64,000 nucleotides of DNA. It comes from JANJUB01 sp964586225. GTDB taxonomy: Bacteria > Armatimonadota > Fimbriimonadia > Fimbriimonadales > Fimbriimonadaceae. Positions 1 through 8,333 of this stretch are shown piece after piece. The notes beneath the pieces were generated by a model. That model was given only the letters and a program-made list of their open reading frames with translations, ran no database searches and was not told the origin of the DNA. Both the position numbers and the translations under genes were made by a program. The stretch is taken from NCBI GenBank assembly GCA_964586225.1, contig CAZPHD010000009.1:8036-72035 (forward strand). Reading direction: 5' to 3'. The first letter of the stretch is position 1. Each line of letters starts with the position of its first letter.

Positions 1-2
1 TC

Positions 3-170
3 GATCGGTATATAACTTTACGCGGCGACATTGCTCACAGGGGCGCATCGGCAAACTCCGTCATGCTGACTCAGTGCACTGCCTTCTTGGATCTTGTGGA
101 CCGGCTTGTTAACGCTACGGACGCCAGTGTGGATCAGCACCTCTATGTAATGACGGGTATGCGGTTCTAG
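3..170 (+). CDS. C-terminal end of a HEPN-like protein (partial)
   Basis: A frame open from the first bases of the window runs 55 codons to a TAG at 168-170, so only the C-terminus of a gene starting outside the window is seen. It contains R-G-D-I-A-H-R-G, matching the R-x4-H motif of HEPN domains, followed by a helix-like stretch (LTQCTAFLDLVDRLV). The spacing resembles the RiboL-PSP-HEPN/MAE_28990 group, whose members are often RNases in toxin-antitoxin or defence loci. The family call is inference from one motif; the open frame is directly seen. It converges on the MFS gene. The 93 bp after its stop hold nothing I recognise. Confidence 0.5.
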   Translation, partial: DRYITLRGDIAHRGASANSVMLTQCTAFLDLVDRLVNATDASVDQHLYVMTGMRF

Positions 171-263
171 CCTGGCTGGGCCACCGCCTGGTGTCCCCTA
201 CCTGGCATAACATCTGCATCTCACGGGATCGGTTGGCCTGGCAGCTGCCCATTCGGCGAGTCC

Positions 264-1388
264 TCACCCCCGCGTTGTCCATCTCGCCGTCAGCACCACC
301 GCCAGCGTCAACACCGCCACCCCGACCATCGCCGTCGGCAGCGACGTCGCCCGCGCGAAGAACCCGATCAGCGCCGGGCCGACGAGAATCCCCGCGTAGC
401 CCATCGTCGTCACCCCCGCCATCGCCAGATTCTCGGGCATGTCCTTCTGCCGGCCGGAGGCCGAAAACAACACCGGCACCACGTTCGCCGCCCCTGCGCC
501 CACCAACAAGAACCCCACCAGCGCAATCTCCCACCTCGGCGCGAGCGCGCCGACCAAGAAACCCACCGAGGTCAGCACGCCCCCCAGCACCAGCGTTCGA
601 AGTGGCCCAAGAAGCGACACGATCCAGTCCCCACTGAACCGGCCGATCACCATCGTCAGCGAGAACGCCACGTAGCCCAGCCCGGCGAGCTCCAAGCTCA
701 GGCCGCGCCACTCGTGCAGCAGAATGCCGCTCCAATCCGCCACGCTCGCCTCGGCGAGGAACATCACAAAGCACATCGCGCCAATCAGCAACACCCGCCC
801 GCGGGGAATCGCAATCACCGGCGCGCCCGATTCGCCACCCACCGAGAGCAGCCCCCGATTGCAAGCCGCGATCACCGCCACCACGGGCGCGAGGATCACG
901 AGCACCGCCGTTAACGGCGCGACCCCAAGCGCGCGCAATCCCGTCATCGCTCCGGCGCCGCACACACCGCCGACGCTGAACAGCGCGTGAAAGCCCGACA
1001 TCATCGCGCGCCCGGCCATGCGCTCGACGAGGATGGCGTTGATGTTCATCACGACGTCGACGGTGCCGATCCCTGCCCCAAGCAGGAACAACGCAACGCC
1101 AAACGCCAGCGGACTGGGGGCGATGACCACCAGCGGCAGAGCTACCGAACCCAGCGACGCCGCGACCAAGATCACGCGTCGGCAACCAAACCGGGCGGCG
1201 AGTCCGCCGGCAAAGGGCATGGTCAGGATCGAGCCGAGGCCGAGACACAGCAGCAGGCCGCCGAGCTGGGCTTCATCAAGGCCGAGGCGAACGCGAATGC
1301 CGGGGATGAGCGGCACCCAGCAGGCGAGCGCAAGTCCGGCAAAGAAAAACACCGCCCGGGTGGCGAGCGGTGCGCGAGCGTCTGGCAT
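264..1388 (-). CDS. MFS transporter
   Basis: A 374-residue, very hydrophobic protein with about twelve predicted membrane segments, the usual size of a compact major facilitator. A basic loop (RFGCRR near residue 67) sits between the second and third segments, as in MFS motif A. Gly/Ala-rich helices and no long soluble domain fit an YbjJ-like drug or sugar exporter, but the substrate cannot be read from sequence. It lies 9 bp downstream of the secreted protein at 1398-2096 on the same strand, so the two may be co-transcribed; a TAGCCT box 6 nt before its ATG could also give a leaderless transcript, although that box includes the upstream stop codon. Confidence 0.85.
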   Translation of the reverse strand: MPDARAPLATRAVFFFAGLALACWVPLIPGIRVRLGLDEAQLGGLLLCLGLGSILTMPFAGGLAARFGCRRVILVAASLGSVALPLVVIAPSPLAFGVALFLLGAGIGTVDVVMNINAILVERMAGRAMMSGFHALFSVGGVCGAGAMTGLRALGVAPLTAVLVILAPVVAVIAACNRGLLSVGGESGAPVIAIPRGRVLLIGAMCFVMFLAEASVADWSGILLHEWRGLSLELAGLGYVAFSLTMVIGRFSGDWIVSLLGPLRTLVLGGVLTSVGFLVGALAPRWEIALVGFLLVGAGAANVVPVLFSASGRQKDMPENLAMAGVTTMGYAGILVGPALIGFFARATSLPTAMVGVAVLTLAVVLTARWTTRG

Positions 1389-1397
1389 GGACGGAGG

Positions 1398-2096
1398 CTA
1401 GCCCGTGTACGGCTTACCCTGGAGGGCCTTCCAAGCCGCATTTTGGGTGGCGTTGAGAATGGCGAGGGCCTTCTTGATCGTGTTGTCGCGAATCTTTTGG
1501 AGTTGCGGCTGGATCTTCTTTTGCTCGGCTTCCATGCGGGTGTTGTAGGTGGCCTCGGCTTTTTTGAACTCGGCTTCGGTCTTGGGCTCCTTGATTCCCT
1601 TGCGCGCGTTGGCGTCGGCTTGGCCGAGAAGCTTGTTGGCGGCATCGAGGCCTTCCTTGACGACCGCTCGCACCTTCGTTTTCTGGTCACCAGTGAGGCC
1701 GACACGGGCGGCAACCAGATCGTCTCCGAGGGCGGTGACGCCGACAGCCTGGAGGCTAAGTTCGCGAAGTCGCTTAAGCTGGGCCGCACTGAGTTCCTTG
1801 AGCACCTTGGACTTGAGCTCCGCCATCATGGCTTCGATGCGCTTGGGGTCAGGCTGAACCTGCGTCTTGGAGTTCTTCTGCTTGGCTTCGAGCTCTTTCT
1901 GATAGGCCTGTGACTTCTTGTTGAAGGCGTCGGCATGGGCATTCATTTTCTTTCGCTGCGCCTCGGTGATCTTGAGTTCGGTCTGGACCTTCTTGTCTTG
2001 GAGCAAGGGCATCCCGGCGATCTTCTTATCGAAATCGTCGGCCATGGCGGTTGCGATGGCGATCAAGCCCAGAAGCGAAGCGAGTGTGCGTTTCAT
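1398..2096 (-). CDS. Secreted Spy/CpxP-like helical protein
   Basis: A 232-residue protein with a Sec signal peptide (about residues 1-19, ending A-M-A) and a mature part rich in Lys, Gln, Ala and Glu that should be almost entirely helical. Three LTxxQ-like motifs are visible (ITEAQ 43-47, LSAAQ 102-106, LTGDQ 134-138), the hallmark of the periplasmic Spy/CpxP fold. Spy-type proteins act as ATP-independent periplasmic chaperones; that role here is inference, and generic low-complexity helices could mimic the pattern. It precedes the MFS gene and follows dnaE on the minus strand. Confidence 0.6.
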   Translation of the reverse strand: MKRTLASLLGLIAIATAMADDFDKKIAGMPLLQDKKVQTELKITEAQRKKMNAHADAFNKKSQAYQKELEAKQKNSKTQVQPDPKRIEAMMAELKSKVLKELSAAQLKRLRELSLQAVGVTALGDDLVAARVGLTGDQKTKVRAVVKEGLDAANKLLGQADANARKGIKEPKTEAEFKKAEATYNTRMEAEQKKIQPQLQKIRDNTIKKALAILNATQNAAWKALQGKPYTG

Positions 2097-2138
2097 AGAT
2101 GGTGTTCTTATTCTGACGGCTGAAGAGGCAAGGGCGTG

Positions 2139-5100
2139 TCATCCGGCAAGCGCGAGATCGGGTGCGGGCTCTTCGGGATCATCGGCATGGATGGTCACTC
2201 GGGCTCCCGGAACCTTTGCTTGGATCTGCTGGACGAGTTCGCCGTTGGGCTCGACGGTGGTCGGCACAAAGATGGGCAAGTGGATATCGCGAGGCAAGAT
2301 TTGAATCTGAACTTCGAAGGCGCCGGGGTGTTTTCTGAAGACGCCCATGAGGTCGCGGAGTTGAGGGCGGGTGGCGCGGTCGAGTTCGATTTCGATGATG
2401 CCCGGCGATTCGGAGGTCATGCCGTCGAGGCTGAGCTGATCCATCAGCGTGACGTCTTCCAGGCGGACTTCGATGGTTTTCTCGCCGCCGCCGGGTCGCT
2501 CACGGTGAGTGACCACGCCGCTGACCTTCACCACGGTATCGCGAACGAGGCGTTCTCCTAGCCGCTCGTAGGTGGCGGCAAACGCGGTGAGCGTGACTTG
2601 ACCAGTGAAGTCTTCGAGGATGAGCGTCGCCCAGCGCTTGCCGCTCTGCTTGGAGATGGCCGTGCGCAGTCCCGCGATGACGCCCGCCATGCGAACGGTC
2701 GTGCCTTCCTCGAGCTCGGCCACCGAGGCGCACGTGTGGGTGGCCGAGAGTTGGATCGCGCGCTCGTAGCCGCGCAGAGGGTGGTCTGAGACGTAGATGC
2801 CCATGACCTCCTTCTCCATCGCGAGCAACTCGCTGCGTCCATAGGGCTCCATATCGGGCAGGGAAGGATACTGCGGGGCGTCATCCGATTCGCCGCCGAA
2901 AAGCGAGTCTTGACCGGCGAGACGGTTGCGGTTGGCGGCATCGGCAAAGGCCATCGCGCCATCGACCACGTCGAGGAGCTTGCGGCGGTTGCGGTCGACC
3001 GAATCGAGGGCTCCGGCGCGGATGAGGGCTTCGATAACGGAGCGATTGATGCCGCTGGGCTTGAGCCGTTCGGCGAACTCGAAGAGGTGCGTAAAGGGCC
3101 CGTTCTCCGAGCGTTCGCTGATGGCGGACTTCGCGATGTTCTCGCCCACGCCCTTGATCGCGGCGAGTCCGAACCGGATAGCCCCGGTGGGGTCGATGGA
3201 GAAGTCGAGATCGGACGAGTTGACATCGGGCGAGAGGACGGCGATCTTCATCCTCCGGCACTCTTCGATGCAGGAAACGACACGGTCTTCTTTGTCGCGA
3301 TACACGGCAAGGAGGGCAGCCATGTATTCGGTAGGGAAGTTCGCCTTGAGGAACGCCGTCTGGTAGGCGATCATGGCGTAGCAGACCGCATGGGCCTTGT
3401 TGAAGGCGTATCCAGCGAAGGGTAGGAGGAGTTCCCAGACCTTATCGGCGACGGCTTCGCTGACTTGGTTGGCGTCGCAGCCCACCTTGAACTCACCCTG
3501 CAGCGAGTCCATCTGTTTCTTGTCTTTCTTGCCCATCGCGCGCCGGAGGACGTCGGCCTTGCCGAGGCTGAAGCCGGCGAGGGCTTGGACCAGCTTGAGG
3601 ACCTGGTCCTGGTAGACGATGACGCCGTAGGTCTCTTCGAGGATGGGGCGCATCTTCTCGTCGAGGAACTCAGGTTCTTGGCGGCCGTGCTTGAGGTTGA
3701 CGTAGCGTGGGATGTGCTCCATCGGGCCGGGCCGATAGAGCGCGACAAGGGCGGCAAGCTCGCGGACGGATTGCGGCTTGAGGTCTTTCACGCACCGCGT
3801 CATGCCCCCGGATTCGAGCTGGAAGACGCCGACGGTTTCGCCGCGCCCGAGCATTTCGTAGGTGGGTTGATCATCGAGCGGGATTTCGAGGATGCCGCGG
3901 TCGAGGAGTTGGTCGGCTTTGGCGCGGAGGTCGGCGGTCCACTTCGCCCCCCGGTCGCGGGATTGGCGAATGTTCTCGACGGCGCGGGAGAGCACGGTGA
4001 GGTTGCTCAGGCCCAAAAAGTCCATCTTGAGCAGGCCAATCTTCTCCAGAATGCCCATCTCGAAGGCGGTGATGGGTTGGCCCTCGTTTCCGCGGTAGAG
4101 GGGGATGTGCTCGACGAGGGGCTCCTTGGAGATGACGACGCCCGCAGCATGGACGCCGCAGTTGCGGGCGATGCCCTCGACGGTCTTGGCGGTTTCGACG
4201 AGCGTGCGAACGCGCTCCTCGTTCTCGTACATCTGTCGGAACTCGGCGCTTTCTTTGAGGGCTTTGGCGAGCGTCATGCCGGGCACGTTCGGGATGGTCT
4301 TGCAGATCCGATCGGTCTCTTGAGGCGTGTAGCCTTGAACTCGACCGCAGTCCTTGACGGCGGCTTTCGCGCCGAGGGTGCCGAACGTGACGATCTGGGC
4401 GACGTGGTCGGTGCCGTATTTCTGCGTCACATACTTGATGATCTCATCGCGGCGGGCGTCCTCGAAGTCCATGTCGATATCCGGCATGGAGAGTCGCTCG
4501 GGGTTGAGGAAGCGCTCGAAGGTGAGGTCGTATTCGACGGGGTCGATGTCGGTGATACCGATGCTGTAGCTCGTGAGGGACGCGGCCGCGGAGCCGCGAA
4601 CGCCGTAAGCGATGCCTTGGTTGCGGGCGAACTCGGCGAACTCCTTGACCAGCAAAAAGTAGCTTTCGAAGCCCGTTTCCTCGATGACGCTGAGCTCATA
4701 CTCGAGGCGTTTGAGGTAGACGTCTTCGTTTGCGTTGGGCACGCGTTTGAATAACTTCTCGGTCGCGAGCTTGCGCAAATAGGAGCGCGGAGTCTCGCCT
4801 TCGGGGAGATCGGGGTCGGGCATGTTCGCGTGCTGCTTCCCGAGTTGAACGTCGCACATCTCGGCGACCATCATCGTGTTCTCGATGGCTTCCGGAGTGT
4901 CATTAAACAGCTCCGCCATCTCGTCGGCCGACTTTAAGTAGAACTCATCGGTCGAGAACCTGAACCGTTTCTCTTCGGCGACCTGGGCGCCGGTTTGGAT
5001 GCAGAGGAGCACGTCGTGCGGCTGGGCGTCGGTTTTGCACAAGTAGTGTGAATCGTTCGTGCAGACGAGGGGCAGTTTGANNNNNNNNNNATCCGGATCA

Positions 5101-5671
5101 GGCCGTCGCGAATCTCAGCTTGCTCCTTGAGCCGGTGGTCCTGGAGCTCGACAAAGTAGTTGCCTTCGCCGAAGATTTCGGCGTACATGCCGGCGAGGTA
5201 TTGCGCGCGGTCGTATTCGCCCTTGAGGAGCGCCTGATTGACTTCGCTGCCGAGACACGTTGTGGTGGCCACGAGGCCCTTGGCGTGTTGCTTGAGCAGG
5301 TCGTGATCGATCCGCGGGCGGTAGTAGTAGCCTTCGAGCGCCGAGATGGTGGCGAGCTTGCAGAGGTTGCGGTAGCCCTCAAGGTCTTTGGCGAGGAGGA
5401 GCAGGTGGAAGCTGTCCTTTTCTTCGCCCTTGCCTCGCGCCTTCATACCGCCGGGGGCGACGTAGGCTTCGAGCCCAATGAGCGGCTTGATGCCCTGGGC
5501 GGTGCAGGCCATGTGGAACTCCATGACCCCAAACATGACGCCGTGATCGGTGATCGCGAGCGCCTCCATGCCCATCTCTTTGGCATGGGCCACCATGTCG
5601 GGAATGCGGTTTGCACCGTCGAGAAGACTGTATTCGGTGTGGTTATGGAGGTGACAGAAAGGGCGAGCCAT
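2139..5671 (-). CDS. dnaE: DNA polymerase III subunit alpha (interrupted by assembly gap)
   Basis: The replicative polymerase catalytic subunit, about 1,177 residues. The N-terminal PHP domain is clear (HLHNHTEYSLLDGANRI, AITDHG), the palm carries the PDIDMD catalytic aspartates, and the C-terminus has an OB-fold (VRMAGVIAGL) typical of DnaE1. Ten Ns at 5081-5090 split the gene, and the two halves are in different frames. Across the gap, L-I-R is followed by L-K-L-P-L-V-C-T-N-D-S-H-Y-L, normally continuous in DnaE, so only a few codons are missing; 11 bases rather than 10 would restore frame. I treat it as one intact gene with a wrongly sized gap rather than a pseudogene. ATG at 5671 begins MARPFCHLHNH. 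Confidence 0.95.
5081..5090. other. Assembly gap (10 Ns)
   Basis: Ten consecutive Ns within dnaE. The coding frames on either side differ, so the real gap length is not 10 (11 would fit). Confidence 0.99.
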
Positions 5672-5730
5672 AACGACCGTCGGGGGATGTGGACGGTGAC
5701 GCCCACGCTTGAATTCTGACGAGTGAGGGG

Positions 5731-5805
5731 TTGATTTTGGATTTTAGATTTTGGATTTTGGATCGACGTCGGCCAATCCAAAACCCAAAATCAAGAAAAT
5801 CCAAA
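5731..5805. repeat. Inverted array of ATTTTGG heptads (element E1)
   Basis: Left part (5731-5764) is a run of degenerate 7-mers of the form ATTTTGG; right part (5775-5805) is the inverse form, CCAAAAT. The two can pair into a long imperfect hairpin. It lies between mdh (3' end) and dnaE (5' end), both on the minus strand, so it could act as a terminator or attenuator. It belongs with the elements at 7660, 19421 and 54495. Confidence 0.7.
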
Positions 5806-5810
5806 TGGGG

Positions 5811-6734
5811 CTAGCCGATCTGCGCGCGAACGGCCCGGAGGGCTTCGGCAGACTTGCCGAGGGCTTCGCGCTCCGCGTCTGAGACGACCGGCTCGAGCAC
5901 TTCAACCACACCGCGACGGCCGACGCGCGTCGGCAGCGACAGCGACACGCCTTCGATGCCGAGCTTGCCCTTTTGCATTGACGACACAGGGAGCAGCGCA
6001 CCGTTATCAAGCGCCATGGCTTCGACAACTTCCTTGATCGAGACGCCCACCGCTCGGCCCGCGCCACCCTTCAGTCGGATGACCTCGGCGCCCGACTTCT
6101 TCGTAAACTCGAAGATGCCCTGGGCGACTTCCTGCGTGTACCCGTTCACCGACGCCAGCGAAACGCCGTTGACCGTCGCGGACGACCAGATCGGCACCAT
6201 CGTGTCACCATGCTCACCCAGGATCAGCGCGTGCACGTCGCGGGCGCCGACCTTGAAGTGGTCTGCGAGGAGCGAGCGGAAGCGGCAAGTGTCGAGCACG
6301 GTGCCCAGGCCGATGACTTGATCGACCGGAAGCAAACCGGCTTCGGCGGCGAGCTGTGTAAGGATGTCGACCGGGTTCGAAACAACGAGGATGGTCGAGG
6401 AATCGTTGAGCTTCACGCCCTTGAGCGAGTCGAGAATCTGGTTGAACAGGCTGACATTTCGGTTGATCAACTCGAGTCGGCTCTCGTCCGGCTTGCGGCG
6501 CAGACCGGCGGTGATGACCACGCAGTCACTGCCGCTCACGGCGTCGTAGTCGCCGCTGACAATGGTCTGGCTACAGGTCAGCGCGGAGCCGTGGCGCAGG
6601 TCAAGCGCCTCGCCCGCAGCCATGTCCGCATTTGCATCCACCAGCACGATTTCCTTGACAATGCCACCCAACTGAAGAGCAAAAGCGGCGTCCGAACCAA
6701 CTCGTCCGCCGCCTCCGATGATCGAAACCTTCAT
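5811..6734 (-). CDS. mdh: Malate dehydrogenase (LDH-like fold)
   Basis: A 307-residue NAD-dependent 2-hydroxyacid dehydrogenase of the lactate/malate family. The Rossmann motif is IIGGGGRVGS (5-14); the Asp ending beta-2 (LVDAN) predicts NAD. The substrate-specificity position, Gln in lactate dehydrogenases, is Arg here (TAGLRRKP), which predicts oxaloacetate/malate. The catalytic His lies in ILGEHGDTMVP. It should interconvert malate and oxaloacetate in the TCA cycle. A CATAAT box ends 6 nt before the ATG, suggesting a leaderless mRNA. It is divergent from the protease gene. The general fold is LDH-like, so a lactate activity is the alternative, but the Arg argues against it. Confidence 0.85.
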   Translation of the reverse strand: MKVSIIGGGGRVGSDAAFALQLGGIVKEIVLVDANADMAAGEALDLRHGSALTCSQTIVSGDYDAVSGSDCVVITAGLRRKPDESRLELINRNVSLFNQILDSLKGVKLNDSSTILVVSNPVDILTQLAAEAGLLPVDQVIGLGTVLDTCRFRSLLADHFKVGARDVHALILGEHGDTMVPIWSSATVNGVSLASVNGYTQEVAQGIFEFTKKSGAEVIRLKGGAGRAVGVSIKEVVEAMALDNGALLPVSSMQKGKLGIEGVSLSLPTRVGRRGVVEVLEPVVSDAEREALGKSAEALRAVRAQIG

Positions 6735-6740
6735 GGTTAG

Positions 6741-6746
6741 ATTATG
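6741..6746 (-). promoter_or_regulatory. -10 box, mdh (leaderless)
   Basis: CATAAT on the minus strand, 6 nt before the mdh ATG. No good -35 box seen. Confidence 0.55.
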
Positions 6747-6752
6747 GCCGTT

Positions 6753-6783
6753 TTGACCCCCTCGGGGCTTGACGCGCTATGCT
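6753..6783 (+). promoter_or_regulatory. Promoter of secreted protease (leaderless)
   Basis: TTGACC (6753-6758), 19-bp spacer, TATGCT (6778-6783), then 6 nt to the ATG at 6790, so the predicted transcript starts at or next to the start codon. Confidence 0.6.
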
Positions 6784-6789
6784 AGCGGA

Positions 6790-7653
6790 ATGCGAATCGT
6801 CATCGGTTTTGGGTTGTGGGCGGTGGCCGCGATTGGAGCGGCCCAGTCGTCGGGAGTCGCGATCGAGCTTCAGAGCGTGGAGGCGGCAAATCGGTCGGTG
6901 ATTCCCGTTGTTGAGGCGGCGAGGAAGTCGGGCCAGTTGCCCACGGACGCCGTCGTGAAGGGCTGGATCGCGAAGCCGACGCCGATGTCTTCGAGTCTGC
7001 CCACGCCCTCCGTAACGCCGCTCAAGCCGTCGGAGGTCCTCGCCCGGGCGCGCAAGGCGATGGTTCGGATCGGCTGGCATTATCTCTGCAAGAACTGCGA
7101 CAACTGGCACACGAGTCTCGCCGGTGGCTATGCGATTGCGCCCGACCTGATCGCAACTTGCGAGCATGTGATCAAGCCGCCGGATACGCTGCGCGAAGGG
7201 GTGCTCGTCTGTGTGGGACCGGATGGCAAGCTGGTCCCGCTTCTTGGCGTCGTGGGCTTGCATGCGCGGCTCGATGCGGCGGTGTTGCGGATTGGTGGAT
7301 CGGGATTGACGCCGTTGCCGCTTCAACCGGATGGCGCGCCGGGCGATTCAGCGTTTTTGTATAGCGATCCGATCAACGTGCGCGGCTATTTCTCAACCGG
7401 GATCATCAACCGCTACTTCTGGCAAGGCGATCGGCCCGGTAATCTGACGACGCTTGAGGGGATTGCTTCGCTAAGGATCAACCTCAGCACGGACTGGGCG
7501 CCGGGCAGCAGCGGCGCACCGCTGCTCGATGCGTTTGGGAACGTGTTCGGGCACGTGACCACGATTTCGCCGGTGTCTCAGGGGCAGCATCCGATGTTCT
7601 GGACGCACGAGGCCGTGCCGGCGCGGGGGATTTTGAGACTATTGGGAAAGTAG
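6790..7653 (+). CDS. Secreted trypsin-like serine protease
   Basis: A 287-residue protein with a signal peptide (MRIVIGFGLWAVAAIGAAQ). The chymotrypsin-fold triad can be read directly: His126 in ATCEHV, Asp162 in RLDAAVL and Ser241 in PGSSGAP, with the oxyanion-hole Gly context intact. No PDZ domain follows, so it is not a typical DegP/HtrA. A CxxC (C100, C103) sits before the catalytic domain. It should be exported and cleave proteins in the envelope or outside. I chose the ATG at 6790 over the in-frame upstream codon at 6769 because the signal peptide begins there and a -10 box lies 6 nt upstream. Confidence 0.8.
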   Translation: MRIVIGFGLWAVAAIGAAQSSGVAIELQSVEAANRSVIPVVEAARKSGQLPTDAVVKGWIAKPTPMSSSLPTPSVTPLKPSEVLARARKAMVRIGWHYLCKNCDNWHTSLAGGYAIAPDLIATCEHVIKPPDTLREGVLVCVGPDGKLVPLLGVVGLHARLDAAVLRIGGSGLTPLPLQPDGAPGDSAFLYSDPINVRGYFSTGIINRYFWQGDRPGNLTTLEGIASLRINLSTDWAPGSSGAPLLDAFGNVFGHVTTISPVSQGQHPMFWTHEAVPARGILRLLGK

Positions 7654-7659
7654 GTGGGG

Positions 7660-7799
7660 TTAGCAGTTGGCAGTTGGCAGTTTGCAGTTAGCAGTTTGCA
7701 GTTGGCAGTTGGCAGTTGGCGGTCCGGAAGCGGTTTCTTCATTCGAGGTGCTGCCAACTGCTTACTGCTTACTGTGAACTGCCCACTGCAAACGGCTAA
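7660..7799. repeat. Inverted array of TTGGCAG heptads (element E2)
   Basis: Nine uninterrupted 7-mers (7660-7722) of consensus TT(G/A/T)GCAG are followed after 28 bp by seven 7-mers in the inverse form, CTGC(C/T)(A/T)A (7751-7799). The halves can fold into a hairpin about 50 bp long. It lies between two convergent genes, where a bidirectional terminator would be expected. Confidence 0.85.
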
Positions 7800-7802
7800 C
7801 TC

Positions 7803-8240
7803 TCACGGCATCGGCAACACTTGCTTCGGCGCGTGGAACGGCGGCTCTAGCCAGCCCATCCAGTAGACGTCGGTTGGCCCAATGACGAAGTCGACGACCG
7901 TCCATTTCTTGTTCTTGAGTTTGAGGAGTGCGAAGGTGGTGTCACCGTCGAAGGTGCCATCCTGGATGCGCTCCTTGTACTTGGTCTTCTTAAAGTCGAT
8001 CGCCTTGGAATTGGGCTGAACGGGGCGACACTGGACGAACGCCCAGCCGTCGTAGACCCGGATCTTTTGGACCACGAAGATGACCTTCTGCTTGAGGTCC
8101 CTTTCGATGCTGGGGCGAAGCCCGTCGAGCACTTCTTTGCGTAGCTTGGTGCCCGCGGCGGGCTGCTCGACCTTCTTGGTTTGGGCGAAAGCGGCCGCGA
8201 AAAGCACGAAGGCGAGGGTGACCGAGAGGATGCGGTTCAT
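7803..8240 (-). CDS. Secreted hypothetical protein
   Basis: A 145-residue protein with a signal peptide (MNRILSVTLAFVLFAAAFA). The mature part is a mixed alpha/beta sequence with several hydrophobic strands (VIFVVQKIRVYDGWAFVQ) and a conserved-looking W-T-V-V-D-F-V-I-G-P-T-D-V-Y-W segment near the C-terminus. The pattern is like small secreted NTF2 or lysozyme-inhibitor folds, but I do not recognise a family. A TACAAT box 6 nt before the ATG predicts a leaderless mRNA. Confidence 0.65.
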   Translation of the reverse strand: MNRILSVTLAFVLFAAAFAQTKKVEQPAAGTKLRKEVLDGLRPSIERDLKQKVIFVVQKIRVYDGWAFVQCRPVQPNSKAIDFKKTKYKERIQDGTFDGDTTFALLKLKNKKWTVVDFVIGPTDVYWMGWLEPPFHAPKQVLPMP

Positions 8241-8246
8241 GGTCTC

Positions 8247-8252
8247 ATTGTA
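8247..8252 (-). promoter_or_regulatory. -10 box, gene at 7803-8240 (leaderless)
   Basis: TACAAT on the minus strand, 6 nt before the ATG at 8240. Confidence 0.6.
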
Positions 8253-8269
8253 GCGGGGTGGTGTGATTT

Positions 8270-8325
8270 GGGAGGGCGTGCTCCGTCATCGCCAAGACAT
8301 GATTGCGACGGAGCTCAACCCTCCC
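8270..8325. repeat. REP-like palindrome, family A
   Basis: GGGAGGG (8270-8276) and GCTCCGTC (8280-8287) are mirrored by GACGGAGC (8307-8314) and CCCTCCC (8319-8325), forming an interrupted hairpin. The right half recurs at 9488-9508 and a version of the left half at 28434, so this is a dispersed family. Confidence 0.65.
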
Positions 8326-8333
8326 GAGCAGTG

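Noticed and set aside
3465..4754. Long forward open frame inside dnaE
   Set aside because: It is antisense to a clear dnaE coding region, with codon-shadow composition (Gly/Asp/Val-rich) and no homology.
5811..6734. Lactate dehydrogenase
   Set aside because: The specificity position is Arg rather than Gln, which favours malate.
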